From Mariniflexile sp044335535 (lineage in GTDB: Bacteria > Bacteroidota > Bacteroidia > Flavobacteriales > Flavobacteriaceae), in NCBI RefSeq assembly GCF_044335535.1, contig NZ_JBIQVZ010000001.1, forward strand, positions 992,001 through 1,056,000: a DNA stretch of 64,000 nucleotides, given 5' to 3'. This document shows positions 44,122-53,978 of the stretch, piece by piece. The notes under the pieces were generated by a model, which saw only the letters and a program-made list of their open reading frames with translations, made no database searches and had not been told where the DNA came from. The translations under genes were made by a program, and so were the position numbers. Position 1 is the stretch's first letter; each line of letters begins with the position of its first letter.

Positions 44122-45546
44122 CTAGTAGCCATCGTTTTGTGTTAAATTTGGATTCAACAAAATTTCGGATTCCGGGATAGGCAGTAAGATATCCGTGTCT
44201 CTCCAACCCGGTTTAATGGGCTCCAATACTTCTTTGGCTTTTCCCATACGCTTTAAATCAAACCAACGGTGCCCCTTTTCTGTAAACAATTCTACGCGGC
44301 GCTCTTGTAGAATGGCTTCTAATAATGCTTCTAAAGTGCTTGCTGTTGTATTCCCTAGACCTGCCCTATTTCGAATAGCGTTTATATCTGCCTGGGCACC
44401 TGGAATATCTCCCAGATGTGCTCTGGCTTCCCCACGAATTAAATATTGTTCTGCCAAACGCAGTTGTATTGGATATTCCTTTGAACTCGGTGTTCCATTT
44501 GGTGAAAATGTAAGGCCTCTTTCTTTATATTTATAAGCATGCCGAAATGTTCCTAAACTGGTAGAGACTTCTTTTATCCATGCGGTTTCACCAGATTGAC
44601 GCTGATCGCCAGGGCTGAATATGGTACCCGATTCAAACGCAAAATATAATAAGTCACTTAAAACTGTTATAGGAGATCCTATGATTATAAATTGATCTCC
44701 ATCTGCATTTTCACCTTCAGCATCTGGTTTAAATTGCCAGATCGTGCTTGCAGCATCTTTTAGAAAAACCTGGCTTAAATCCGGTAGCAAGTCTCCAAAT
44801 TCAGCAATAACATTATTAGCAGCAGCTTCTGCCAATGCCCAGTCTTCGCTATATAAATAAGCTCTTGCCAGTACCGCTTCTGCCGCTGTAGCATAAGGGC
44901 GCGTATGATCCCCGCTGAAATCGGTATCGGGAAGTAAGCTTTGAGCCAAAATTAAATCTGCTATAATATGCTCGTACACCAAAACTCTTGGCATACGGGA
45001 TACGGTCGTGTTTACTATATAATCTGTAGTGGTGATATAAGGCACATCGCCAAAAAGCTCTACTAATAATAAATGTAAGTAGGCTCGAATAAACAGGGCT
45101 TCTCCATTAAACTGATTTCTATCCTCTAAATTTAAGGTTACTGAATTTTCAAGCCCTTCTATAATCAAATTAGCCGTATAAATCTGGTTGTAAGCGCTGC
45201 CCCAAATTGACTTTACTTTGGAGTCATTTGCCAACAGGGTATGGTTTTGGTATGGTGATGGTAATCCAGAATATCCCGGCCCTTCTTCCAGTTCATCGGT
45301 ATATAAACCCATTTGGCGGTTTATCCTATTCGTTCGCATTTTACCATAGATGCTTTTTAGGGCAGCGTCTACTGTGCTCGGGTCATTAAGGACAGCTTCT
45401 GTGGACAATTGGTTCTTTGGGAGGTCTACTTCCACAAATTCTGTACAGGCGATAATCAAAAACATTAAAACAGTTAAGCATAATAGTGCCCATGTATTTA
45501 ATTCTGATATAAAACCCCATCGATATGTTTTTAATTTGGTATGCAT
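44122..45546 (-). CDS. RagB/SusD family surface lipoprotein
   Basis: 474 residues. A lipoprotein signal ends at LIIACTEFVEVDLP (Cys34). The body has the SusD TPR-like helices (AEAVLARAYLYSEDWALAEAAAN) and the C-terminal GEARAHLGDIPGAQADINAIRNRAGL and GHRWFDLKRMG motifs. SusD-like proteins capture substrate on the cell surface and hand it to the SusC channel encoded just upstream. The ligand may be a glycan or, as in RagAB, oligopeptides. Confidence 0.93.
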   Translation of the reverse strand: MHTKLKTYRWGFISELNTWALLCLTVLMFLIIACTEFVEVDLPKNQLSTEAVLNDPSTVDAALKSIYGKMRTNRINRQMGLYTDELEEGPGYSGLPSPYQNHTLLANDSKVKSIWGSAYNQIYTANLIIEGLENSVTLNLEDRNQFNGEALFIRAYLHLLLVELFGDVPYITTTDYIVNTTVSRMPRVLVYEHIIADLILAQSLLPDTDFSGDHTRPYATAAEAVLARAYLYSEDWALAEAAANNVIAEFGDLLPDLSQVFLKDAASTIWQFKPDAEGENADGDQFIIIGSPITVLSDLLYFAFESGTIFSPGDQRQSGETAWIKEVSTSLGTFRHAYKYKERGLTFSPNGTPSSKEYPIQLRLAEQYLIRGEARAHLGDIPGAQADINAIRNRAGLGNTTASTLEALLEAILQERRVELFTEKGHRWFDLKRMGKAKEVLEPIKPGWRDTDILLPIPESEILLNPNLTQNDGY

Positions 45547-45647
45547 GTGTGTTTATTATTTTTTCATGTTTTTATTTCAATTACCGTTTAGATAACGCTC
45601 TCGCCAGATCGTTCACTTTGCCAATGCGCCGGCTGGCTCGTTCGCTA

Positions 45648-45677
45648 AAAATGTCTTCAAGACATTTTATTCACGCT
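45648..45677 (-). repeat. Intercistronic hairpin, SusC/SusD junction
   Basis: AAAATGTC pairs with GACATTTT across TTCAA, then a variant TTCACGCT. Confidence 0.75.
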
Positions 45678-45686
45678 CCGCCCTGA

Positions 45687-48600
45687 TTAAAACCCAAGTT
45701 GTAGGCCCAAGGTAAATTGCCGCAATAATGGCAGACGTCCTCCTAAATTATTTACCTGATCCGGATCTGAACCTATATATTTAGTAAAGGTTAAGAGGTT
45801 CTGACCGTGTAGATAAATGCTGATATCCATTCCGGAGACCACCTCTTTAGGAATTTTATAACTTAAATCGACATTTCGAAGTCGGATAAAGGAGGCATCT
45901 CCATAAATCGCGTTACTCTCAAAATATGGTATAGATGCTCTGCCTGCGACTGAAGTTGTACCAAGTGTATATTGTGCTATCGAGGTTTGATCTCCAACTT
46001 GCTGCCAGCGATTTAATACGGATACATGTTGGTTTTCAAATGTCCCAGGCAATCCAGATATTGCAATAAAATTAGCCTTATGCTTCTTATACTGGAAAAA
46101 TATATCCAAGCTCCAGTTTTTGTAATTTAAGCTATTACCCAAGCCTCCATAAAATTTTGGGGCGGTGTGCTCGATCCATTGCTGGTCATTTTGTTTATCT
46201 ATAAGTCCATCATTATTATAATCCTCAAACTGGTGTATGCCTGTATCTGGGTCAACCCCTGTGTGGTGATACACTTTATCAATACTTAGTGGTTGACCTA
46301 CTACATATTGATTCCTATAGGTAGAGTTTTCCAAGCCGTCAAACTTTACCAGTTTATTTTTCAGTACCGAGGTATTAAAGGTCGTCGTCCATTTAAAGTG
46401 CTTGTTATGGACATTTGTAGACCTGAAATCTATCTCTAAACCTGTATTTTCTACGGTAGCATCAAAATTGCTATTTAAAATGGTAAAACCAGTGGTCTCC
46501 GGTAAAGGAATGCCCACCAGTTGATTAGAGGAACGATTTTTATACCATGCTGTTGTGAGCATGATACGATTCTGTAAAAAACCAAGCTCCAGAGCCACTT
46601 CAAACTTTTTGTTTTCTTCCCAACCAAAGAAAGGGTTGAATAATCTGGAAGGCTCCAGCCCTGAACCGTTGTAGTTCACAGTTGAAGTGGTAAAGGAATC
46701 ATAAAAACCGTAATTCCCTATATTATCACTACCCGTAATCCCATAACTACTGCGAAGTTTACCAAAACTTAAAAACGTATTATGCTTTAGGAATGTTTCC
46801 TTTGAAAATAGCCATGCCCCACCTATGGCTCCAAAATCACCAAATTGCCTGCCGGGGCCAAAACGAGAGGACCCATCTCTACGACCTGTGATATTTATAA
46901 TATATTTTTTATCCCAATTAAGATTTAGCCGTGCAAAAACGGATTGATAATTATATTCCGAATCTTCATCCAAAGAAACCCTAAGAGTTTTGGCAGAAGA
47001 AAGATCCAAGATTTGATCGTTGGAGGCGAAACCATCTCCATAATGACTGATTCTACTTGATTTCCTTTGTTGGAATGTGACCCCCATTAAGAGATTAAGA
47101 TTGGCCTTGCCCCAGTCTGTTTTCCAGTTTACCTGTGGTTCTACAATCCAGGATTTACTGGAGACATTATTAGTATATACAACAGCATCTGCAGACGTGA
47201 GCCCACTGGTAGGGCTTCTACTATCACTTGTAAATGTATTATATAGCTCCGATCTATAGTCTGTATACCCCAGATTGGCTTTAACTTCCAAATTAGTCAT
47301 GGGACGATAGGAAAGCATTGAATTAAGTAAAAGATTATTGCTCTGTGTACGAAACTTGTTTTCCAGCTGCCCCAGTGGGTTTATCCAAGTGTCATTTTCC
47401 CAATTTAAATCGCCATTTTCTTCATATAGTGCAGGCGCATTTGGTGGCAACCTAAAGGACTGCAAACCTAATCTATTTTGAGGAAGCCATTTATCGTCTG
47501 CTGTATAGTCTGTTGTGATATTTATTTGAAAGCTTTTGTCCAGTGATTGGTGGTTGATATTGCTATGCACTGATGCCTTTCCATATTTTGAATCTCCCGG
47601 AAATACGGTGGTCTCATTTTGATAGCCGCCACTAAATAAAAATTGGGTCTGCTCACAGCCTCCCAAAAAAGATAGATGTGCAGTGTTGCGATAGGCAGTC
47701 CCCCCAATAAGCTCTTTTTGCCAATCGGTATACCTATTTTGATCCCATACATATAAGTCGGGGTTTTTATCATCAAAATTAGGATCGGCTTCTAATATTG
47801 TTTCTAAGGTATACCCATCATTAGCAAGGGCTTCCAGTCGCATGTCTAAATATTGCTCGGTATTTAATAAATCTACAAAACGAGTTACAGATGCCATACT
47901 GGTTGTTACATTAACTTTAATTTGTGTTTTTCCTGCCTTACCTTTTTTAGTGGTAATGAGCACCACACCATTAGCGCCCCGAGATCCATAAATGGCTGTA
48001 GCATCAGCATCTTTAAGCACTTCTATACTTTCAATATCTGCAGGATTGATTAAATTTAAAGGACTGATGTTATTTGAAGTAATTTCAACATTAGCTTTTG
48101 TAGGCTCTCCCAATGCTTCGGAACTATAGGGAACCCCATCTACAATATACAAGGGGTCTGAACTTCCATCTATAAAATTCTTTCCTCGGATCTCTATGTT
48201 AAAACCGCCCCCAGGGATTCCTGAATCCTGGGTAATATTGACGCCGGGGATATAGCCCTGCATAGCGGCCAAAGGATTGTTGACGGGTTGTTTTTCAATG
48301 GTTTTTGCTTCAATTTTACCGATGCTCCCGGTTCGTTCCCGTTCGGAGGTTTTATAATAGCCTGCATTAATGGTCACTTCGTCTAAAGCACTAATGCTTT
48401 CCCTAAAGGACACATTAATAGTCGTTTGGTTACCAACGGTAATTTCTTGCGTCTCAAAACCTAGGGAAGAAATGACCAATACATTAGCAGGATCAGTAAC
48501 CGTTAGCTTATAATGCCCCTCTAAATTGGTAGCGGTACCTTTTGTGGTTCCCTTTATCAAAACGGTTGCTCCTGGTATGGGAAGACCTGCTTGGTCGGTT

Positions 48601-48947
48601 ATGGTACCAGAGACTGTCTGTTGTTGTATTTGGTTGTTGAGATTTTCCTTTATTAGAATGGTATTGTTTTTTGTAAAAATGACATTAAGATCGCCTGACG
48701 AAAGACTCTGGTTTAATAAGGTATGAAGCCTAATAGCACCTTTTTTGAGCGGTACCTTTGGAAGGTCCTTAAACAAATCGCCATAATAAATAAACCTATA
48801 ATCTGTTTGTGATTTTATAATCTTGAATACAGCATCAACAGACATCACAGTATCTACATCTATAACAATCTTATCATTTTGAGATAGGACATGCTTTGGT
48901 GTTAAGCTGAACAGTGTGGTACAAAACAAGAGTATAAAGATTCGCAT
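45687..48947 (-). CDS. SusC/RagA family TonB-linked outer-membrane transporter with STN domain
   Basis: 1086 residues from ATG 48947, which begins a normal signal peptide (MRIFILLFCTTLFSL); the longer frame to 49052 runs through a dispersed repeat and is rejected. Order: an STN domain (about 37-101, YRFIYYGDLFKDLPKVPLKKG), a carboxypeptidase-regulatory-like domain (VSGTITDQAGLPIPGATVLIKG), a TonB plug (GYIPGVNI, LYIVDGVPYSS, SIEVLKDADATAIYG), and a beta-barrel ending in LGLQLGF. The STN domain is the part that touches FecR, so the transporter reports its own loading to the sigma/FecR pair at 52693-55127. Confidence 0.95.
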   Translation of the reverse strand: MRIFILLFCTTLFSLTPKHVLSQNDKIVIDVDTVMSVDAVFKIIKSQTDYRFIYYGDLFKDLPKVPLKKGAIRLHTLLNQSLSSGDLNVIFTKNNTILIKENLNNQIQQQTVSGTITDQAGLPIPGATVLIKGTTKGTATNLEGHYKLTVTDPANVLVISSLGFETQEITVGNQTTINVSFRESISALDEVTINAGYYKTSERERTGSIGKIEAKTIEKQPVNNPLAAMQGYIPGVNITQDSGIPGGGFNIEIRGKNFIDGSSDPLYIVDGVPYSSEALGEPTKANVEITSNNISPLNLINPADIESIEVLKDADATAIYGSRGANGVVLITTKKGKAGKTQIKVNVTTSMASVTRFVDLLNTEQYLDMRLEALANDGYTLETILEADPNFDDKNPDLYVWDQNRYTDWQKELIGGTAYRNTAHLSFLGGCEQTQFLFSGGYQNETTVFPGDSKYGKASVHSNINHQSLDKSFQINITTDYTADDKWLPQNRLGLQSFRLPPNAPALYEENGDLNWENDTWINPLGQLENKFRTQSNNLLLNSMLSYRPMTNLEVKANLGYTDYRSELYNTFTSDSRSPTSGLTSADAVVYTNNVSSKSWIVEPQVNWKTDWGKANLNLLMGVTFQQRKSSRISHYGDGFASNDQILDLSSAKTLRVSLDEDSEYNYQSVFARLNLNWDKKYIINITGRRDGSSRFGPGRQFGDFGAIGGAWLFSKETFLKHNTFLSFGKLRSSYGITGSDNIGNYGFYDSFTTSTVNYNGSGLEPSRLFNPFFGWEENKKFEVALELGFLQNRIMLTTAWYKNRSSNQLVGIPLPETTGFTILNSNFDATVENTGLEIDFRSTNVHNKHFKWTTTFNTSVLKNKLVKFDGLENSTYRNQYVVGQPLSIDKVYHHTGVDPDTGIHQFEDYNNDGLIDKQNDQQWIEHTAPKFYGGLGNSLNYKNWSLDIFFQYKKHKANFIAISGLPGTFENQHVSVLNRWQQVGDQTSIAQYTLGTTSVAGRASIPYFESNAIYGDASFIRLRNVDLSYKIPKEVVSGMDISIYLHGQNLLTFTKYIGSDPDQVNNLGGRLPLLRQFTLGLQLGF

Positions 48948-48978
48948 GGTGAACTCTATAAAGGCTTTTCTTTTCCTG

Positions 48979-48998
48979 ATCCCGATTACTATCGGGAC
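48979..48998. repeat. Dispersed palindrome CCCGAT-TACT-ATCGGG
   Basis: Upstream of SusC; related to the larger palindrome at 51267-51327. Confidence 0.8.
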
Positions 48999-49269
48999 TA
49001 TTAGGAAGAAAAAAACAGAGATTATTTTTATTTTTATAACTTTACAATTCATTAATTAGTTTATATATTGATTAATGTGTTTAGGGGGAGATTCAGTTAC
49101 TTACTTACCAGGTGAAAACTGTTTCTTCCCTTTGTTTATCTGTTTTTATTTCATATGTAAATATTTATTGTTTTTTAATGGTCATATGCAATCGCTTTAT
49201 TTTCATTGGTGTTTGTGTCTCCAAATCATGGCGATTTTATATGCCAACGCGCAAGCTGGCCCCTTCTCT

Positions 49270-49299
49270 AAAACAGTCTACTAGACTGTTTTTTAACGC
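49270..49299 (-). repeat. Intercistronic hairpin, T9SS-protein / SusC junction
   Basis: AAAACAGTC pairs with GACTGTTTT across TACTA, then TTAACGCT. Confidence 0.82.
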
Positions 49300-49541
49300 T
49301 CGGGCTGGGGAAATACAGTTTTTTACGTTCTAAGGTGATGACTGTTTTCCTCCTTTTTTAGTGAAACCCTATTTTGGCAATCACGCCTAAAGCGTGAGAA
49401 GACAAAATAGATGGTCGAACTAATCACGACAGATACTGAAACAAGTTCAGCACAGGGGCGTGATCTCCATCTTATATGTAGTATATACTCGATGCCTTTT
49501 TGTTTTCTTTAATCTTATGTCTATTGTCTAATATCTATTAT

Positions 49542-51161
49542 CTATTTCTTAATAATCCGTTTTGTCTCCATACCCTGATCAGTAATTAGCTGCAACAGAT
49601 ACAGCCCTTTGGATAACTCACTAACATCAATTTCTGCCGCTTTATTCTCTAAGACCTGTTGTCCTAATAAATTATATATTCTTACAAATTTTAAATCTGA
49701 TACATTCTTTATATAAAGGGTGTTTTCTACCGGGTTTGGGTACACTGTTGCTTTTTGAAATGCATAATCATCTGTAACCGCTAATGATACCAAAGAATTC
49801 ACTGATAAATTGTCAAATCCAATATATGCATTAGCCGACGGTGTTATTGTAAAGGACGTTACACCCACCCAATTTAAGTCAACTGTTGGGTTAATACCTG
49901 TAACTATTGTTATGGTAACCGGCGAATTATTACCGCCTGTCGGAATAAACGCATAGTCAACTTCACCAAAATAACCAAAGTAATTATAAGGCAACAATGA
50001 ATTGACTACTACGGGTTCAGAAAACGAAACAATAGCTGACCCAGGGTTTTGTCCCCCTCTTTCAATAGAGTTACCTGTTGTACCTATAGGATTCCCTCCA
50101 ACATCTGTAGCCCTTGTTATAATATAAGTAGTCAAAGCCACACCATCTGCATCAAAATCATTTGATGTTACCGTAGTTGTAATTCCATTAATAGTTTCAT
50201 CTGCATATGTAGATCTACCAAATTCGTTATAGTATTGAGTAGCATTCGTATCCCAATCAAATAAAATAGAGCTACCAAGACCAGTCACTGATAAATTATC
50301 AAAGCCAAACTCTGCTCCGGAAGATGTTACCGTAAAGGAGGTGACACCAATCCAATTTAAACTCACGGCCGTGACTCCTGAAACTAGTGAGGCTGTCACC
50401 GGGTCATTAGTACCGCCTGTTGGGGTAAAGGTATAGTCTATATTGGCGCCTGTGCCTTCTATTGCTAAAATAGAATTCACCACTACGGGCTGGTCGAATG
50501 TAAATGTGATGGACGTTCTTGTTGCATTGGACAGCACTACATTTCCCGATGTACCTAATGCACCGCCATAGTCTGTTAAGGCATAACTGGAATCTCCTGA
50601 TACCGTCACACCAATGCCATTAACAGTTTCGGTAATGGTGCCTCCTGTATTATTGGCTGTTTCCCATTCAAAAAAGGTTTGTCCATTGGTTCCGGTATCA
50701 ATCGACAGATTATCAAAACCAAACTTTGCTCCTGTAGATGTTACTGTAAAGGAGGTGACATTAACCCAGTTTAAATTAATAGGTGGCGCTTGCCCTAATG
50801 TTAATGTTCTTGTCACTGGGGAATTAGAGCCTCCCGTTGGGGTAAATGTATAATCTACATTAGTAGCGCCTAATCCATCTATCGCTATAATGGAATTGAC
50901 CACTACAGGCTGGGAAAATGTAAAGGTTAATGAGGTAATCACATTTTGTGTCAATGCCACATCTCCCGATGTGCCTCCAAAATCACCGCCGGGATATAAT
51001 TCAAGGTCTGGGTCTCCTGATAGGGTGACCGTGATGCCGTCTATGGTTTCTGTGATCGTGGCACCATTATCTGTCGCCGTTTCCCAGCCAAAAACCGTTT
51101 GTGAACTCACCGTGTTGAAGGATAGTGTGAGTAGGGTTAGTATGAGTGTAATTTTTTTCAT
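49542..51161 (-). CDS. T9SS-exported repeat protein, three beta-domains
   Basis: 539 residues: a signal peptide (KKITLILTLLTLSFNTVSSQ), then three related domains of about 140-150 residues, each with a WET/WDT start (FGWETATDNGATITETIDG), a VNSIIAI-like strand, DYTFTPTGGSNSPVT, LNWVGVTSFTVTS and FGFDNLS. The last 75 residues are a T9SS type A tail (ATVYPNPVENTLYI ... GLYLLQL). It probably displays a beta-sandwich binding protein on the surface. It lies between SusC and the 51390 paralogue. Confidence 0.88.
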   Translation of the reverse strand: MKKITLILTLLTLSFNTVSSQTVFGWETATDNGATITETIDGITVTLSGDPDLELYPGGDFGGTSGDVALTQNVITSLTFTFSQPVVVNSIIAIDGLGATNVDYTFTPTGGSNSPVTRTLTLGQAPPINLNWVNVTSFTVTSTGAKFGFDNLSIDTGTNGQTFFEWETANNTGGTITETVNGIGVTVSGDSSYALTDYGGALGTSGNVVLSNATRTSITFTFDQPVVVNSILAIEGTGANIDYTFTPTGGTNDPVTASLVSGVTAVSLNWIGVTSFTVTSSGAEFGFDNLSVTGLGSSILFDWDTNATQYYNEFGRSTYADETINGITTTVTSNDFDADGVALTTYIITRATDVGGNPIGTTGNSIERGGQNPGSAIVSFSEPVVVNSLLPYNYFGYFGEVDYAFIPTGGNNSPVTITIVTGINPTVDLNWVGVTSFTITPSANAYIGFDNLSVNSLVSLAVTDDYAFQKATVYPNPVENTLYIKNVSDLKFVRIYNLLGQQVLENKAAEIDVSELSKGLYLLQLITDQGMETKRIIKK

Positions 51162-51266
51162 AACAGTAATTTCTTAAGTTTAATGGACATATACTTTGCC
51201 TTATTTTTATATTCGCTCATAAGGTCTTTATACACTTCAATTTAAGTCAGTTATGCCAATTCCACA

Positions 51267-51327
51267 AACCCTGTCAATCCCGATCCCGATCCCAATAGCT
51301 ATCGGGACTATCGGGATTGACAGGGTT
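51267..51327. repeat. Long palindrome between the two T9SS genes
   Basis: 18-bp perfect arms (AACCCTGTCAATCCCGAT and complement) enclose a nested CCCGAT/ATCGGG pair. It may terminate or protect the mRNA of the 51390 gene. Confidence 0.9.
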
Positions 51328-51389
51328 CAGGAAATAATTATCATGTCTCTAAATTCAGTAACCACGCTAAAAAAGCGTGGCGTTTACAT

Positions 51390-52580
51390 TTACTTCTTAA
51401 TAATTCTTTTAGTCTCCGTACCTAGGCTAGTATTTATTTGTAAAATATACATGCCTTGTGAAAGGAGACTCACATCAATGATTGCTTCTTTACTCTCCAA
51501 TACCAGTTGACCTACATTATTATATACTTTAATAGATTTTAAATCAGAGATGTTTTTAACATGAAGGATATTCTCTACTGGGTTTGGATACACTTTTGTT
51601 TTTTCAAAAACATAGTCATCTGTAGATAATGTATTTAGCGAGAACGATAAATCGTCAAACATGAAGTATGATCCGGAACCGTTTGAGGTCGTTACCGTAA
51701 AGGACGTGACCCCTACCCAATTTAGATCTACTACAATACCATCAAATACTGGCGTTGTGGCGACAACAACGGCATTGCTGCCACCTCCGCCCGTGGGTGT
51801 AAAGGTATAGTCCGTGGCTACACTTCCGTCGCCCTCAATGGCCAGTATGGAATTAATGTCTATGGGCTGGTCAAAGGTAAACGTAACTGAATTTGATGGA
51901 GATGATGTCCATATATCATAGCCTGTGCCCCCTCCGTAATTGCCGCTCAGATCTGCATCAAAAATAGCTAGGTCTGGACTGCCCGTAACCGTAAGGAGCA
52001 CGCCGTTAACGGTCTCGGTGATGTTGTCGCCGTTATCGACTGCCGTCTCAAATGCGAAAATGTTCGGTGTTGGTGGGACATAGCTGTTTGGTGAGAACGA
52101 TAGATCGTCAAACATGAAGTATGAACCGGAACCGTTTGAGGTCGTTACCGTAAAGGACGTGACCCCTACCCAATTTAGATCTACTACGATACCATCAAAT
52201 ACTGGCGTGGTTGCGACAACCACAGCATTGCTGCCCCCTCCGCCCGTGGGTGTAAAGGTATAGTCCGTGGCTACACTTCCGTCGCCCTCAATGGCCAGTA
52301 TGGAAGTAATGTCTATGGGCTGGTCAAAGGTAAACGTAACTGAATTTGATGGGGACGATGTCCATATATCATAGCCCGTGCCCCCTCCATAGTTGCCGCT
52401 CAGATCTGCATCGAAAATGGCCAGGTCCGGACTGCCCGTAACCGTAAGGAGTACACCGTCAACGGTCTCTGTTACATTGTCACCGTTATCGACTGCCGTC
52501 TCGAACGTGAAAACAGATTGACCACTAACTGAATTAAAAAAGAGTGCTAATACTGCAAATAAAAACGTAATTTTTTTCAT
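51390..52580 (-). CDS. T9SS-exported repeat protein, two near-identical beta-domains
   Basis: 396 residues: a signal peptide (KKITFLFAVLALFFNSVSGQ), two about 146-residue domains that are almost identical from FETAVDNGDN to SYFMFDDLSFS, then a T9SS tail (KVYPNPVENILHV ... GMYILQI). The domains belong to the same family as those of the 49542 gene. DNA identity of the two copies is high over about 430 bp, a sign of recent duplication or gene conversion. Confidence 0.88.
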   Translation of the reverse strand: MKKITFLFAVLALFFNSVSGQSVFTFETAVDNGDNVTETVDGVLLTVTGSPDLAIFDADLSGNYGGGTGYDIWTSSPSNSVTFTFDQPIDITSILAIEGDGSVATDYTFTPTGGGGSNAVVVATTPVFDGIVVDLNWVGVTSFTVTTSNGSGSYFMFDDLSFSPNSYVPPTPNIFAFETAVDNGDNITETVNGVLLTVTGSPDLAIFDADLSGNYGGGTGYDIWTSSPSNSVTFTFDQPIDINSILAIEGDGSVATDYTFTPTGGGGSNAVVVATTPVFDGIVVDLNWVGVTSFTVTTSNGSGSYFMFDDLSFSLNTLSTDDYVFEKTKVYPNPVENILHVKNISDLKSIKVYNNVGQLVLESKEAIIDVSLLSQGMYILQINTSLGTETKRIIKK

Positions 52581-52692
52581 AATAAGAGTTGTTTGATAGT
52601 TAGCAATTAAGATCTTTTTATTGTTGATCTTGTGGTTTAAAAATATACTCTGCGTGTTCAGCTACATGGATAGATTTATATGCCTGGGACTC

Positions 52693-53874
52693 CTACTTTA
52701 TAATTAATCTTTTGTTTTGTATGTTATAACCTGCTATAAGGTTGGTACTTTTTAAGGCTGACATAATCTCTTCTATGCTTTGGTCTTTTTCTAAGACTCC
52801 TGTAAAAATGATAGTTTCGAGATCCTTATTTTCAAATACGACATCCATATCATACCAACGGGATAATACTTTCATAATGGCTTTTAATGGCATTTTTGTA
52901 AAATCGAACACGCCGTCTTTCCATGAGGTTGCTACGTGTACATCGACTGTAGCCATGGTCATGCTGCCATTTTGGATATTCAGATTGAATTGCTGGTTTG
53001 GTGCCAGTATTTGGTTTTCGGTTTCAGTACTTACCGCTACTTTTCCTTCTACCAACGTGGTATAAACATGAGTTTCATCTTTATAGGCTTTTATATTAAA
53101 CTCCGTACCTAATACTTCAATGTCTTGCGATTTATGGCGTACCTTAAATGTTGCGCCATTGTGTTCTGTACTCGGAGAGACATCAAAATAAGCTTCTCCG
53201 TACAACAGTTCTACCTGACGGCTTTCGCCGTCGGTAAAACTTACAGGGTATTTTAGTTGGGTTTCAGAGTTCAACCACACCTGTGTACCATCTGAAAGAG
53301 AGAGTTGGAATTGCCCCCCTCTTGGGATGGTTAAGTAATTATAGACTAATTTGTGGGAAGTATTGTTTTCGCCTGCCTGCCCGGTAGGCAGGTAAACTAT
53401 TTTTTCACCATTGCTATTTACACTCGCTGTTTGGTACGTTGTTCCTTTTTCTAAAACAACTTCAGTACCATCTTCTAAGATCAATGTTGCTTTATCGGTG
53501 CCTATTTCGATATGGTTGTCAACAATAACTGGCTGTTGATTTATTTGTAATTGGTTGTCTTTATTAAAGAAAATGGTAATGCCAAATAAAATAACAACAG
53601 CTGCTGCCACCGCATAAAGCCAAGGGCGCATGTTTACGGTTCTGTGTTGCTTCTCGCTGTCCATAATGTTCTTCCAAGCTTGTTGCTTGTTTAATTTGTT
53701 GGTAAATTGTGCATATTCGTCTTTTTTGCTCGCATCGGTAATGTTAAAAAGCAGTTGCTTTTTTTCATTTTCATCAAATAAATCAGACGTTTCCAAATCT
53801 GTGGGTTTTTCCTCTTTCAATAAAGACCATGTAGTTTTTTTTGAGAGGGATTTTAGTTTATCAAAACTGTTCAT
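52693..53874 (-). CDS. FecR family anti-sigma / signal-transfer protein
   Basis: 393 residues: a cytosolic N-domain (about 1-84), one membrane helix (WLYAVAAAVVILFGITIFF), a periplasmic FecR domain (LTIPRGGQFQLSLSDGTQVWLNSET) and a C-terminal DUF4974 domain (MPLKAIMKVLSRWYDMDVVF). It passes the signal from the STN domain of SusC to the ECF sigma factor. A dispersed palindrome is read in frame as YLPTGQAG at 53372-53392. The 5' end exists in further partial copies upstream. Confidence 0.94.
   Translation of the reverse strand: MNSFDKLKSLSKKTTWSLLKEEKPTDLETSDLFDENEKKQLLFNITDASKKDEYAQFTNKLNKQQAWKNIMDSEKQHRTVNMRPWLYAVAAAVVILFGITIFFNKDNQLQINQQPVIVDNHIEIGTDKATLILEDGTEVVLEKGTTYQTASVNSNGEKIVYLPTGQAGENNTSHKLVYNYLTIPRGGQFQLSLSDGTQVWLNSETQLKYPVSFTDGESRQVELLYGEAYFDVSPSTEHNGATFKVRHKSQDIEVLGTEFNIKAYKDETHVYTTLVEGKVAVSTETENQILAPNQQFNLNIQNGSMTMATVDVHVATSWKDGVFDFTKMPLKAIMKVLSRWYDMDVVFENKDLETIIFTGVLEKDQSIEEIMSALKSTNLIAGYNIQNKRLIIK
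53372..53392. repeat. Dispersed palindrome inside fecR coding sequence
   Basis: CCTGCCTGCCCGGTAGGCAGG, nearly the same as 33067-33090. It encodes LPTGQAG in frame between the DUF-type strands of FecR. Confidence 0.9.
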
Positions 53875-53944
53875 AATAATAGCATGTTATACTATTATAA
53901 CAGATGTGAACGGGAAAGTGGGTGTGGTAAACCTTAAAAAAACG

Positions 53945-53978
53945 TTATTCAATTGTTAAATGGCCTAACGTTTCCCGC
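53945..53978 (-). repeat. Duplicated 3' end of the ECF sigma gene
   Basis: Reads ETLGHLTIE plus stop, the same as the end of the sigma gene at 54600. It is the far edge of a duplicated sigma-fecR junction. Confidence 0.85.

Larger units (their letters stand above)
48948..49541. other. Gap upstream of SusC
   Basis: Holds the 48979 palindrome, the 49270 hairpin and a small palindrome variant ACTGAA-ACAAG-TTCAGC at 49435-49451. No gene seen. Confidence 0.7.

Noticed and set aside
48948..49052. A longer SusC start at 49052
   Set aside because: The extra 35 codons run across a dispersed CCCGAT palindrome and have no family match, while ATG 48947 begins a normal signal peptide.
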